Part shown: in pieces, positions 26,529 to 37,637 of the stretch
How the letters are laid out: every line of letters starts with the position of its first letter
Numbering within the stretch: position 1 is the first letter of the stretch
Source of the DNA: Gordonibacter sp. 28C
Lineage (GTDB): Bacteria; Actinomycetota; Coriobacteriia; Coriobacteriales; Eggerthellaceae
Direction: 5' to 3'
NCBI RefSeq assembly: GCF_003339845.1
Contig: NZ_PPTR01000003.1
Span: forward strand, 310,001-374,000
DNA length: 64,000 nucleotides
Program-made: the position numbers and the translations under genes
The notes under the pieces: model-generated
What the model saw: only the letters and a program-made list of their open reading frames with translations
The model's database searches: none
What the model was told of the DNA's origin: nothing

Positions 26529-26570
26529 AGCCCTCTCGCAGAGACGCGCCGTGCGCATCCGCAATCACGA

Positions 26571-26604
26571 GGAAGGCTCCGATTCGTCGGAGCCTTCTCC
26601 TTTT
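26571..26604 (+). terminator. Terminator of surface protein 4
   Basis: 11-bp stem GAAGGCTCCGA / TCGGAGCCTTC with a TTCG tetraloop, then TCCTTTT. Confidence 0.82.
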
Positions 26605-26797
26605 CCGGCGCAGGCTCCTAGCGCCCGCGCGCTTTAAAGCGCACCGACGTCGCGAAGCTCGTCCACGAACGGGCAACGCTGCGGCAACGGTCCCATAAAC
26701 CGCCATCACGTGACGGAAACGGCTTGCGACCAGGGAAGGCGTATTCATGATAATGAATTTGCACCCCATTCGCAGCCGTCCCACGAAGGAGACCCTC

Positions 26798-28207
26798 ATG
26801 CACAACATTCGCACCCTGCCCGCCCCCTCGCCGGCGCGCGCCGCATTGGCGCTCGCCCTCGCGCTGTTCCTGGCGCTTTCGATGCTCGTTCCCGCCGCAT
26901 ATGCCGAACCGTCCGCAGGAGCGGATGCGACCGTCGAGAAGCCCGTGAACCTGAGGGCGGACGCGCTGTGGTCCGACGCCATCGTAACAAGCTGGAGCCC
27001 CGTCGCCGACGCCCAAGCCTACGAGGTGTACCGCAGCACCAGCGAGCCGGGCCCTTACGAGCTCATAGGCACCTCGGCGTCGGCAGAGTTCATGGACGTC
27101 GGCCTCAATTCGAACACGACCTACTACTATCGCGTCGCAGCCGTGGACGGCAGCGGCAACCGCAGCGACCTGTCCGACATAGCCAGTGCGACGACGCCCG
27201 ACAAGCTCTACCAGCTGTCTTACTACCGCAATTACTACCCCGGCGACACGACTATCGCATCAGGAGGAATGCTCGACGGGGGCCACTACCTTCGCTTGAG
27301 CGCCATCACGTCGGTGGGCCCCGAAGGTGGAGCCGGCGTCGACTGGTCCCGACCCGGCTACCAGTTCGTAGGCTGGATGGACATGGCAACCGGCGCCGTC
27401 TACCAAGCCGGCGAGACGTACGCCATGCCATACGGAGACGCGTCGCTGCGCGCCCTCTGGGCGGCCCAGTACACGGTGACCTACGACGGCAACGGCGCGG
27501 ACGGCGGCACGGTGCCCGTGGACACCAACGGCTACGCAGCGGGAGACCCGGTTACGGTGGCGCCCGACGAGCCCACCAGGACCGGCTACGCGTTCGCCGG
27601 ATGGCTGAACGAGAACGACGGCGGCGTGTACCGGGCCGGCGAGACGTTCACCATGCCCGACGGAGGCGCCCGCCTGGTCGCTCGTTGGGCCCCGCAGGCC
27701 GACGCGCACCAGAACGCGCTCGAGCTCGACAACGACAACCTGCTCGCCGGTGACGACGTGTCGTTCCTGGCCACAGGCCATCGCCAGGACGAGCCAGGGA
27801 GCATTGACGGCGAAACGCGTTACGTGCCCGTGTCCTGGGAGGTCACTTCGTCCATCCACGGCGACTTCCCCGCCGCGTCCCCCCATCGCTCCAGCGCGAC
27901 CATGAGCGATCCCGGCAACTATGCCGTCACGGCATCCTACGCCCAGGAGCGCTACGTCGCCGGCACGGGCTGGCAGCGCACGGGAGCCTTCGAAACGCTC
28001 TCGCAGAGCTTCACGGTGAAGGCACGCCCGGTCGATCCCGTGAACCCCGTCAACCCGACCGATCCGACGGACAAGCGGCCGCCGCTCGTGCAGGTGTCCA
28101 AGGGCGGTCTGCCGAAGACCGGCGACACCGCCCCGTTCGTCGCCCTGGGAGCCCTGGCCGCCCTCGGCGCCGGCGGCGTGCTGGCCTCCCGCAGGAAGTC
28201 CAGCTAG
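26798..28207 (+). CDS. LPKTG cell-wall surface protein 5 (array)
   Basis: 469 residues, the shortest and most divergent paralogue. A signal peptide ends at AYA (about 33). A fibronectin-III-like domain (about 46-134) is followed by one 'YRNYYPGD' repeat, one VTYDGNG repeat and one GDRQ module (about 301-412, without the dicysteine). A Pro-rich PVNPTDPTD linker leads to LPKTGD (438), a membrane segment and RRKSS. It lacks the C-terminal extra repeat seen in genes 1-4. Its upstream region has AAC boxes (26675, 26686, 26698) and GTGACG (26710), but the spacing to the -35 is 6 bases longer than in copy D, so control may differ. An ATTCAT/ATGAAT dyad at 26743-26758 is unique to it. Confidence 0.88.
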   Translation: MHNIRTLPAPSPARAALALALALFLALSMLVPAAYAEPSAGADATVEKPVNLRADALWSDAIVTSWSPVADAQAYEVYRSTSEPGPYELIGTSASAEFMDVGLNSNTTYYYRVAAVDGSGNRSDLSDIASATTPDKLYQLSYYRNYYPGDTTIASGGMLDGGHYLRLSAITSVGPEGGAGVDWSRPGYQFVGWMDMATGAVYQAGETYAMPYGDASLRALWAAQYTVTYDGNGADGGTVPVDTNGYAAGDPVTVAPDEPTRTGYAFAGWLNENDGGVYRAGETFTMPDGGARLVARWAPQADAHQNALELDNDNLLAGDDVSFLATGHRQDEPGSIDGETRYVPVSWEVTSSIHGDFPAASPHRSSATMSDPGNYAVTASYAQERYVAGTGWQRTGAFETLSQSFTVKARPVDPVNPVNPTDPTDKRPPLVQVSKGGLPKTGDTAPFVALGALAALGAGGVLASRRKSS

Positions 28208-28244
28208 CGTCCGCGCGGCGAACCGCGAAAACGCCCCATAGGCA

Positions 28245-28286
28245 TAAACGAGGAAAGCCCCGGCTCGCCGGGGCTTTCCTCGTTTA
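28245..28286 (+). terminator. Terminator of surface protein 5
   Basis: A 19-bp perfect stem containing AAACGAGGAAAGCCCCGG and its complement, with a CTCG tetraloop. Confidence 0.78.
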
Positions 28287-28312
28287 CCGCAGGCGCTTCC
28301 GCCCGCAACGCA

Positions 28313-28341
28313 GGGAAGGCTCCCACGATCGGAGCCTTCCC
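28313..28341 (-). terminator. Terminator of secDF
   Basis: GGGAAGGCTCC / GGAGCCTTCCC, an 11-bp stem located 14 bases past the secDF stop on the minus strand. Confidence 0.65.
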
Positions 28342-28354
28342 CGATTCCTGCGCG

Positions 28355-31075
28355 TTACTTCTTGTCGGGGCGTTTCTTGCGCTTCGCCTTGGGCGGCTTG
28401 GGCGCCGCCTTGGAAGCGCTCGCGCCGTGCGGCTTGTCGCCGGAAGCCGCATACCCGGCAGCAGCGTTCGGGGCCTGAGCCGTCGCGGTACCCTGGGCGC
28501 TTCCCGCATTCGCGGCCGGCATGGCATTACCCGCCTTCGCGGCGGCCGGAACCATGGCGTTCGGGTTCGCGAACTCGAAACGGCCCACCTGCGAACCGTA
28601 CTTCTTCTGCAGCTTCGCGTAGCGCGGCTCGCGGGTCTTCCACATGGAGTACAGCGGCGTGGCCACCGCCACCGACGAGTAGGAGCCGCAGATCAGGCCG
28701 ATGGCCATGGCGAACGCGAAGTCCTTCAGCGTCTCGCCGCCGAAGAACAGCATGGCTAGCACCGGGATGAGCGAGGTGAGCGTGGTGTTGATGGTGCGCA
28801 CGAGCACCTGGTTGATGGAGTGGTTCGCCATCGTCATGAACGTGCACTTGATGTCGTCGCCCTGCATGTTGTCGTTGATGCGGTGGAACACGACCACCGT
28901 GTCGTAGAGCGAGTAGCCCAAAATGGTGAGCAGCGCGGCGATGGTGTTGGGGTTCACCTCGCGTCCCACCAGGGCGTAGATGCCCATGACCAGCACCAGG
29001 TCGTGCAACAGCGCCACGATGGCCGTGACGCCCATCTTGTAGTCGAACCGGATGGCGATGTAGATGATGATGAGCACGATGGACACCAGGAACGCGATGA
29101 GCGACGACTGGATGACGCTCGCGCCCCAGTCGGGCCCGATGGTGGTGACCTCGAAGCTCTCGGTGGACAGGCCCAAATCGTCGGCCACCTGGTTCGCGCG
29201 CGTCGTGGCGTCCTCGGCGCTCGTGGTGGTGGTGCGCACGAGGAAGCCCTCCTGGCCGTCGGCGTTCGTCGTCTGGATGACGGCGTCGGGCTCGCCGGCC
29301 TGGTCGAAGGCGGTGCGCAGCTGCTCGGTGGTCACGTCGCCCGTGCCGTGGAACGAGATGGACGTGCCGCCCACGAACTCGATGCCGAAGTTCAGGCCCT
29401 TGAAGCCCACGACGGCGAACGACGCGCACACGAGCACCGCCGCCACGGTGAGGAAGATGCGCCGATGGCCCAGGAAGTTGATGTCGTGCTTGATGAAGCG
29501 TCCGCGCGGCTTGCGCGCCGCCTCCGCGGCGGCCTCGCCGGCCTCGCCCGAACGCTTCTCGGCCAAGCGCTCGCTGGCGGACGCGTCCATGGCCTCGCCG
29601 GCCTCCGCCGCGGCCGTGCTCGTGCCCTCGGCCAGAGCCAACGCCTCGTAGTCCTTGGCGGCGGCTTCGGCGTCCTTCACACCCCAGAAGCCGGGGTGCT
29701 TCGCGATGACCTTCGGCGCCAGCAGGCGGATGAGCGGCGCCTTGAACAGCAGCATCATGACGATGTCGCACACGATGCCCAGCGCGAGCGTCAGGCCGAA
29801 GCCCTTGACGCTGGCCGTGGCCAGGAAGAACAGCGACAGCGCCGACACCAGCGTCACCAAGTCGGCGTCGATGGACGTGACGATGGCGTGCCGCACGCCC
29901 GTGATGGACGCGGCGCGAACGCTGCGGCCCATGCGTATCTCCTCGCGGAAGCGCTCCATGGTGAGGATGGACGAGTCGGCCGCCATGCCGATGGTGAGCA
30001 CGACGCCCGCGATGCCCGCGAGCGACAAGCTGAACAGCCCGAACGCGGACAGCGTGGCCAGAATGCCCAGATACAGCACGGCGAAGATGCCCATGGCCGC
30101 CGCCGTGATGATGCCCAGGCCCCGGTAGAAGAACAGCAGGTACAGCATGACCACGGCCAAGCCGATGAGCGCAACGAGCACGCCGGACGCCAGCGCGTCC
30201 TGGCCGAGCGTCGGGCCCACCACCTGGCTCTGCGCGTACTCGAAGCTCACGGGAAGCGAGCCGCTCTCCAGCACGGTCTGCAGCGATTTGGCCTCGTCGA
30301 GCGAGTAGTTGCCCGTGATCTGCACGTCGCCGTTCGGGATCTCGGACTGCACGGCGGGCGCCGATTGCACCTCGCCGTCCAGGATGATGACGATCTTGCC
30401 CTTCGTGGAAACCAGGTCCTTCGTGGCCTCGGCGAACGCGGCGGTGCCCTCGCCGTCAAGCTGGATGTTCACGCCGTAGTCAGTCGACGTCTGGCTCGCT
30501 TGGCCGACGGACACGTTCGTGATGTTGCTGCCGGTGACGAGCGGGGTGTAGGTGCCGCTCTCCACCTTCAAGTGCTCGGTGGTGCCCGAGGGCAGCGAGT
30601 TGCCCAGCTCGTCGGTGACGGTGGCCTCGTTGCCGAACTGGCCGTTCTCGATCTTCGTCTTCACGTCGTTGTCGGTGAACGAGTCGAGGCGCGCGAACTC
30701 CAGCTTGCCGGTCTTGCCGATGGTGTTGAGCGCGTCCTCGGTGTTGGTGAGGCCGGGGATCTGCACGAGTATCTGGTCGGTGCCCTGCACCTGAACCACG
30801 GCCTCCGAGGCGCCCAGCGCGTTCACGCGGCTCTCGATGATGGCGCGGCTCTTCTCCATGTCGTCGGCGGAGACGGCCTGGCCGTCGGTGCCCTTCGCCG
30901 TGAGGACCACCGACAGGCCGCCTTGGATGTCCAGACCCTGGTTGATCTTCTCCTGCGGAGGCGCGAACATGAATATCGACCCCACCACCAGCAGGGTCGT
31001 GACAATAAGGAGCCAGACGTTGCGCCGGTCGACCGAGCGGCCGGGCTTCTTCTTCGGTTTCTGGGCTGTCGCCAT
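28355..31075 (-). CDS. secDF: SecD-SecF fusion protein translocase subunit
   Basis: A 906-residue fusion of SecD and SecF, which use the proton gradient to help SecYEG export proteins. The SecD half has GLDIQGG, a large extracellular domain, and the membrane motif GMAADSSILTMERFREE, where most homologues have GxxVDANVLIFERIREE. The SecF half has GIEFVGGTSISF and YSLYDTVVVFHRINDN. The two are joined by a charged Ala/Glu-rich linker, and the C-terminus is a Lys/Ala-rich tail. I chose the ATG at 31075 behind GAGGAG. The leader contains the GTCAAGTATAATTT promoter motif at 31186-31199. It is the export machinery that the surface proteins upstream would rely on. Confidence 0.93.
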   Translation of the reverse strand: MATAQKPKKKPGRSVDRRNVWLLIVTTLLVVGSIFMFAPPQEKINQGLDIQGGLSVVLTAKGTDGQAVSADDMEKSRAIIESRVNALGASEAVVQVQGTDQILVQIPGLTNTEDALNTIGKTGKLEFARLDSFTDNDVKTKIENGQFGNEATVTDELGNSLPSGTTEHLKVESGTYTPLVTGSNITNVSVGQASQTSTDYGVNIQLDGEGTAAFAEATKDLVSTKGKIVIILDGEVQSAPAVQSEIPNGDVQITGNYSLDEAKSLQTVLESGSLPVSFEYAQSQVVGPTLGQDALASGVLVALIGLAVVMLYLLFFYRGLGIITAAAMGIFAVLYLGILATLSAFGLFSLSLAGIAGVVLTIGMAADSSILTMERFREEIRMGRSVRAASITGVRHAIVTSIDADLVTLVSALSLFFLATASVKGFGLTLALGIVCDIVMMLLFKAPLIRLLAPKVIAKHPGFWGVKDAEAAAKDYEALALAEGTSTAAAEAGEAMDASASERLAEKRSGEAGEAAAEAARKPRGRFIKHDINFLGHRRIFLTVAAVLVCASFAVVGFKGLNFGIEFVGGTSISFHGTGDVTTEQLRTAFDQAGEPDAVIQTTNADGQEGFLVRTTTTSAEDATTRANQVADDLGLSTESFEVTTIGPDWGASVIQSSLIAFLVSIVLIIIYIAIRFDYKMGVTAIVALLHDLVLVMGIYALVGREVNPNTIAALLTILGYSLYDTVVVFHRINDNMQGDDIKCTFMTMANHSINQVLVRTINTTLTSLIPVLAMLFFGGETLKDFAFAMAIGLICGSYSSVAVATPLYSMWKTREPRYAKLQKKYGSQVGRFEFANPNAMVPAAAKAGNAMPAANAGSAQGTATAQAPNAAAGYAASGDKPHGASASKAAPKPPKAKRKKRPDKK

Positions 31076-31187
31076 GGAGGTTCTCCTCGTTCGTTTCATC
31101 GTCTTGCGCATGCGCGGAGAGCCCCGCGACACGTCAACTGTCCTATTGTGCCACAAATCCCGACCAGCGAACACTACTTGTCATTAA

Positions 31188-31193
31188 ATTATA
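31188..31193 (-). promoter_or_regulatory. Putative -10 box of secDF
   Basis: TATAAT on the minus strand within GTCAAGTATAATTT (31186-31199), about 112 bases before the secDF start. The same 14-mer occurs upstream of the MoeA-like gene. TTGAAA lies only 14 bases upstream, so the -35 is poor. Confidence 0.45.
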
Positions 31194-31277
31194 CTTGACC
31201 GCGAACATTTCAAGCGCAAACGAAGGCATCGCCCGCCTCCACGCATCAACCTGCCAGCATCCGTCGAACAGGGCGCT

Positions 31278-33414
<2,137 letters not shown>

Positions 33415-33494
33415 TGCGTTGTTTCCTTAGGTCGAAGATGCGCGTCTCTCAACGTGGTAGTATAAACGACGCGACGAAGGAGCGTGCGAACCCG

Positions 33495-34265
33495 ATGAAA
33501 TTGTTACTTCACGCCTGTTGCGGACCGTGCTCGCTCGAGCCGACGCGCATCCTGCGCGCGGCGGGCCACGACCTGACGATAGCCTATCTGAACTCGAACA
33601 TCGCGCCCGCGGCCGAGTACGCGCGCCGCCGCGACACGCTGCGCGCCTGGGCCGCGGGCGAGGACGTCCCCGTGATCGAGGGAGCCTACGAGCCCGAAGC
33701 CTGGGAGGCTTCGGTCGGACGCGTGGGCGAGGCGGCGCTGGCGGCCGCAGGAGGCGACGTGCTCCGCTGCGCGACGGAGGCGCCGCTGCGCGAGGCCCGC
33801 TGCCGCGCCTGCTACCGCCTGCGCTTCGAGGAGGCCGCGCGCCTCGCGGCCGAACGGGGCTTCGACGCCGTGGGCACCACGCTTTCGGTGAGCCCCTACC
33901 AGTTCACCGACGTCATCCGCGAAGAGCTGGAGCGCGCCGCCGCGCAAGCGGGCGTGAACGCCCTGTTCGAAGACTACCGCCCTTTCTACGACGAGGCCAC
34001 GCGCAGAAGCCGCGAGGCGGGCATGTACCGACAGAACTTCTGCGGCTGCCGCTTCTCCGAGGCCGAGGCCGCCGCCGAGCGCGCGGAGCGCAAGCGCCTC
34101 CGAGCCGCCGAGCGCGAGGCCCAGGCCGCTTTGCACGCCGAGGAGCGCGCCGCCGAGGAAACCGCCCGCGCCGCGAAGAAGGCCGAGCGGCAAGCCTACG
34201 CCGAGAAGCAGGCGCGCAAACGCGCCGCGCTGAAGGCCCTGCGAGAGCAGCAGCGCGAGCAATAA
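33495..34265 (+). CDS. queH: QueH epoxyqueuosine reductase
   Basis: A 256-residue QueH. It reduces epoxyqueuosine to queuosine, the last step of the pathway, using an Fe-S cluster and two metals. The N-terminal motif LLLHACCGPC supplies the vicinal cysteines C8/C9. CRACYR and NFCGCRF provide the remaining conserved cysteines, and GTTLSVSPYQ is the family signature. The start MKLLLHACC is canonical although GAAGGAG is about 12 bases away. The last 65 residues are an unusual, highly charged Ala/Glu/Arg/Lys helical tail, probably a coiled coil, absent from typical QueH. Confidence 0.9.
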   Translation: MKLLLHACCGPCSLEPTRILRAAGHDLTIAYLNSNIAPAAEYARRRDTLRAWAAGEDVPVIEGAYEPEAWEASVGRVGEAALAAAGGDVLRCATEAPLREARCRACYRLRFEEAARLAAERGFDAVGTTLSVSPYQFTDVIREELERAAAQAGVNALFEDYRPFYDEATRRSREAGMYRQNFCGCRFSEAEAAAERAERKRLRAAEREAQAALHAEERAAEETARAAKKAERQAYAEKQARKRAALKALREQQREQ

Positions 34266-34638
34266 GGCGAACCGCCCCCATCAGGCGCCCCATGCTCGCC
34301 TTTCGGCACAATAATCACCGATTACCTGCAAATCCGAAGCCGAAAACCACCTTGCGAACTTGCGTCGATCGCCCGGGCCCACCGTTTGCCCTGCTCATAC
34401 GTTTCGAAAACAAGACGCTCGCGCCCAAACGTTCGAGAGTTTGCAGAGAATCGGTCAAAAATGTGCCGAGAACCCTCGCCCGACAACGCTCCCATCGCCC
34501 ATTAAAACACTCCTCCGATGGGCCATGGCCCAGCAGCAAGACGCGCAACCGTGCCGAGCCCAGAGTAGAATATTCTAGCCGCATGCAACAATTCCCCTCC
34601 GAATCCCGTATCATCAGGTAAGGAGGTTGACGATCGTG
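34266..34638. other. Intergenic region queH-lipoprotein
   Basis: 373 bases with no credible gene. A perfect 12-bp palindrome TAGAATATTCTA lies at 34566-34577, about 60 bases before the lipoprotein start, and overlaps a TAGAAT that could be a -10 box. It may be the promoter/operator of the lipoprotein-sigma factor unit. No terminator for queH was found. Confidence 0.4.
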
Positions 34639-35196
34639 ATGCACACCGAAGCACGGCCGAAAGCTCGAACGCAGATACCCGCCCTGCTCGTCGCGGCCGC
34701 ACTGGCAGCTTGCCTGGCGGCCGCCGGCTGTGGAACCGCTGCGCGCGACGACGAACCGGACGCAACGCACAACGCGCAAACGGCCCCCGAAGCCATCGGG
34801 AGCGGCGACGCTGCGGAACCAACCGAATCGGCCCCGAACGAACCCGCAACCGTCTCGGGCAAAACGATCGACATGCAGAACTACTCGGTGACGCTTCCCG
34901 AGCCGCTCGCATCCGACTGCTCGTTCGCCATCGGAGAAGAAAGCCCGTCCCCCGGCAAGACATGGGTTGGCGACAACGTGAACGTGATATCCGACGAAAC
35001 GGGCCGCGCCGTGTTCTTCGTTGCCTGTTTCTCGAACGATTGGGGCCCGCAGGGGATGCTCTACGCCAAGCTGCTCGGGCCGGCTTCGGCGACCGACGGC
35101 GCGAACGTCTACCTTTGCCAGGCGCAGGTCGACGGCGACCAGAACCGCGTTCCCGACGAAACCGAAACGTACGCGGCGTACGTGACTTTGCGCTAG
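34639..35196 (+). CDS. Putative lipoprotein of unknown function
   Basis: 185 residues. A basic N-terminus and hydrophobic stretch lead to ALAACLAAAGCGT, where the first cysteine fits the lipobox LAAC best. An acidic, Thr/Glu-rich linker follows, then a compact domain of about 100 residues (TIDMQNYSVTLPEPL to YAAYVTLR) that I do not recognise. It should sit on the outer face of the membrane. AAGGAGG precedes the start; a GTG at 34636 is better spaced and equally possible. The ECF sigma factor and its membrane partner follow directly, so it may belong to the same envelope-sensing unit. Confidence 0.65.
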   Translation: MHTEARPKARTQIPALLVAAALAACLAAAGCGTAARDDEPDATHNAQTAPEAIGSGDAAEPTESAPNEPATVSGKTIDMQNYSVTLPEPLASDCSFAIGEESPSPGKTWVGDNVNVISDETGRAVFFVACFSNDWGPQGMLYAKLLGPASATDGANVYLCQAQVDGDQNRVPDETETYAAYVTLR

Positions 35197-35236
35197 CCTC
35201 GCGGAAGCGCGCTACGCCGAAGGAAGAGACCCGATC

Positions 35237-35749
35237 ATGGACGATGCGGCCGAAGACGCCTCTAGCCTCGTGGACATAGCGGCGGCCATCGATGCCTGCG
35301 GCAGCGCCGTTCTGCACCTGGCGCTCTGCAGGACAGGTTGCCGAGCCGGCGCGGAGGACGTGTTCCAAACCGTGTTCCTGCGCTTGTACCAGAAAGCCCC
35401 CGCATTGGAAAGCGACGAGCACCTCAAGGCGTGGCTTCTGAGGGTGACCGTGAACTGTTGCAACGACCTTTACCGAAACGCTCGAAAGCACCGACAGGTG
35501 GCCCTTGACGAAGCGATTGCCGTGGAAGCGGCGAGCGGCCTTCCCGACGAAGACGTCGACTCTCTGAAGCGCGCCATGGGAAAGCTGTCGGAAAAGCAAC
35601 AGGTGGCGCTCCATCTTTTCTATTTCGAAGGATACAAAACCGACGAGATAGCGAGCATCATGGACGAAAGCCCCGCAACGGTCCGGTCGTACCTGCACCG
35701 CGCTCGCAAGGCCCTGAAGATCACGCTGGAAGGAGGCCGCGATGCTTGA
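35237..35749 (+). CDS. ECF-type RNA polymerase sigma factor
   Basis: A 170-residue sigma-70 family protein with only regions 2 and 4. Region 2 includes AEDVFQTVFLRLYQKAP (about 39-55), and region 4 includes LHLFYFEGYKTDEIASIM then TVRSYLHRARKAL. Extracytoplasmic-function sigma factors are released from a membrane anti-sigma factor by a signal. The next gene overlaps its end by 8 bases and encodes a single-pass membrane protein, consistent with that partner. Confidence 0.9.
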   Translation: MDDAAEDASSLVDIAAAIDACGSAVLHLALCRTGCRAGAEDVFQTVFLRLYQKAPALESDEHLKAWLLRVTVNCCNDLYRNARKHRQVALDEAIAVEAASGLPDEDVDSLKRAMGKLSEKQQVALHLFYFEGYKTDEIASIMDESPATVRSYLHRARKALKITLEGGRDA

Positions 35750-37616
35750 GTCGGAGTTCCGGAACGCCTATCGGAAAGCCCACGAGGGCATCGACGTTTC
35801 CGACGATTTAAGGGAAAGGACCCTCGCGTTAGTCGCGAAAGAGGCGCCCAACCGCGCGAACGCCGTTCAGCCTGCCGAAGCCTCGGCCGGACAGACCGGC
35901 GGCGCGAATCGCAGCCGGACGTCGGCGGAAAAGCCGCCGCATGCTGCAAAGCGGGAGGGAAAAAGGGCTCGCTCCCCCGAACCGCGCATCGTGCGTCGCT
36001 GGGGCCTCGCCGCGGCGGCCTGTCTCGCACTCGCGGCGCTCGCGACGGGGCTCACGTTGGCGAACCCCTTCGGCCAACCGGACCCGAACGAACAGCCAGG
36101 CACGACGGCGAGCACGAAGGCCGACGGGTTCGTCCTGCAAGCCTATGCGGCAACGAGCAACACGCTCCTTGAACCTGGGGAGGACGGCACCGTCGTATTC
36201 AGCCGCGACATGGGGTACTCTGCCTCTAGTGACTACTACGACCAGGACGGATGCTACACCGGCTGCCTGTTCGGCGTGCAGGGCGACGGCATCGTGGGCG
36301 TCCAGGCCTCAACGAGTCGCGGGCAGCTCTACCGCTACACGTACGAAGAGTTCAAGGTCGGCGACGAACCAGAGAAGTGGCGCGAGGCCCTTTCGTGGGA
36401 TCCCACGAGGCGAGGCCGGGGCGCGTACTACGGAGCGTACGACAACGTGCAACCTGCGAGAACGGATTCCAGCCAGGGCAGCGACGACCCCGACAGCGTC
36501 GTCCAGGTGCGTCTGGCGAAGAAGCTCGGCAGCACCATCGACGTGGACATGGCACCCGGGACTTCGGGCGACTATTACTTCGGGCTATGGACGAACGACC
36601 CTTACGAAACAGGGCGCGACCCAGGCGAAGCCGCCATCGACCTGTTCGACGGGGAAACCCTGACTGTAACGGTGGAGTTCGAAGACGGCAGCACCGCCAC
36701 GAAGGTCATAGCGCTGCACGCAGCCGATATGAAAGCGGCGTGGACGGACTCGGGCATGGGCAGCGCGCAAGGCTGGGAAGTGTTGCCTGAAACGGCGGAC
36801 CGCAACGCGCTGCAAGAGGGGGAATCGTACGTTCACACGCTCTACGGCGTCGTGACCGACGAGAACGACGGACCGTTCCCCGGCTCGCTCGAACAGGCAA
36901 ACGAGCTCGAGGACGCACCCGAACCCCCTGCGGCGCTCAGCAGCGAGCCCTCCGCGATACCGGAGAAAGACCAAGACGGAAACGATTTCGCGCTTCAGGC
37001 GTCCAACGTGCTCGACTCGCAGGGGAAGGCCCTCCTCGCCGAGGCGAACCAGACGTTCGAGCGCGGCAACGGCACAACGTATTGCGCCGACGGCAACGGC
37101 ACGTTCGAGATAACGAACGTGCATGCCAAGCGGCTGGCGCAACTTCCCGAGGGCGTGTCCGTACTTGACACCAACGTCGTCAAGTACGGCGACCTGGCTT
37201 ACTTCAACAAGTGCCAACGGGAAGAGCGCGGCTTCGCCGTGACCGAGGACGGTCGCATCGAAGGCGCATACGCGTTCGTAGCCGTTTCGATGGATGTCGC
37301 GAACACCGACGACGCGCAGGCGTTCAAGAACACGTCGCAGTTCTCGAAACTCGTCCTGAGAAACGAGGACGGCCGCTGCCTCATCCTCAACGCACCTTTG
37401 CTGTACAGCGACTGGTGGGGCCATGATCGCGCAAGCGAGGGGTTTGAAACCCGCACCGCTCTTGCCGCCGGCGAGAAGCGCAGGATGACGCAGGTGTTCG
37501 CCGCGCCGGCGGGATGCCTGCACGATTCCGGCCTCCTGTTCGTGGTGTACGACTCGTTCACATCCGTTCCGCAAAACGAGAATTACCATGCGTTCGCCAT
37601 CGGCGGTTTAGGCTGA
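35742..37616 (+). CDS. Putative membrane anti-sigma factor, large ectodomain
   Basis: 624 residues. The short cytoplasmic part (about 1-85) is charged. A single membrane segment (about 88-108) is followed by an extracellular region of about 515 residues with no family I can name. The overlap with the ECF sigma gene argues that the N-terminal part binds that sigma factor. The ectodomain contains paired cysteines (CYTGC) and repeated acidic, aromatic stretches, and could sense an envelope or extracellular signal. Anti-sigma factors usually have far smaller external parts, so this size is notable. Confidence 0.65.
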   Translation: MLESEFRNAYRKAHEGIDVSDDLRERTLALVAKEAPNRANAVQPAEASAGQTGGANRSRTSAEKPPHAAKREGKRARSPEPRIVRRWGLAAAACLALAALATGLTLANPFGQPDPNEQPGTTASTKADGFVLQAYAATSNTLLEPGEDGTVVFSRDMGYSASSDYYDQDGCYTGCLFGVQGDGIVGVQASTSRGQLYRYTYEEFKVGDEPEKWREALSWDPTRRGRGAYYGAYDNVQPARTDSSQGSDDPDSVVQVRLAKKLGSTIDVDMAPGTSGDYYFGLWTNDPYETGRDPGEAAIDLFDGETLTVTVEFEDGSTATKVIALHAADMKAAWTDSGMGSAQGWEVLPETADRNALQEGESYVHTLYGVVTDENDGPFPGSLEQANELEDAPEPPAALSSEPSAIPEKDQDGNDFALQASNVLDSQGKALLAEANQTFERGNGTTYCADGNGTFEITNVHAKRLAQLPEGVSVLDTNVVKYGDLAYFNKCQREERGFAVTEDGRIEGAYAFVAVSMDVANTDDAQAFKNTSQFSKLVLRNEDGRCLILNAPLLYSDWWGHDRASEGFETRTALAAGEKRRMTQVFAAPAGCLHDSGLLFVVYDSFTSVPQNENYHAFAIGGLG

Positions 37617-37637
37617 GGATCTTGCAAGGCGCTTGAA

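Noticed and set aside
24537-26564. A 675-codon minus-strand frame across surface protein 4
   Set aside because: Mirrors the repeats of the real gene; no start signal or family.
17014-28207. CRISPR array or tandem DNA repeat
   Set aside because: The repeated units are coding domains of 70-110 residues with diverged DNA, not short spaced repeats.
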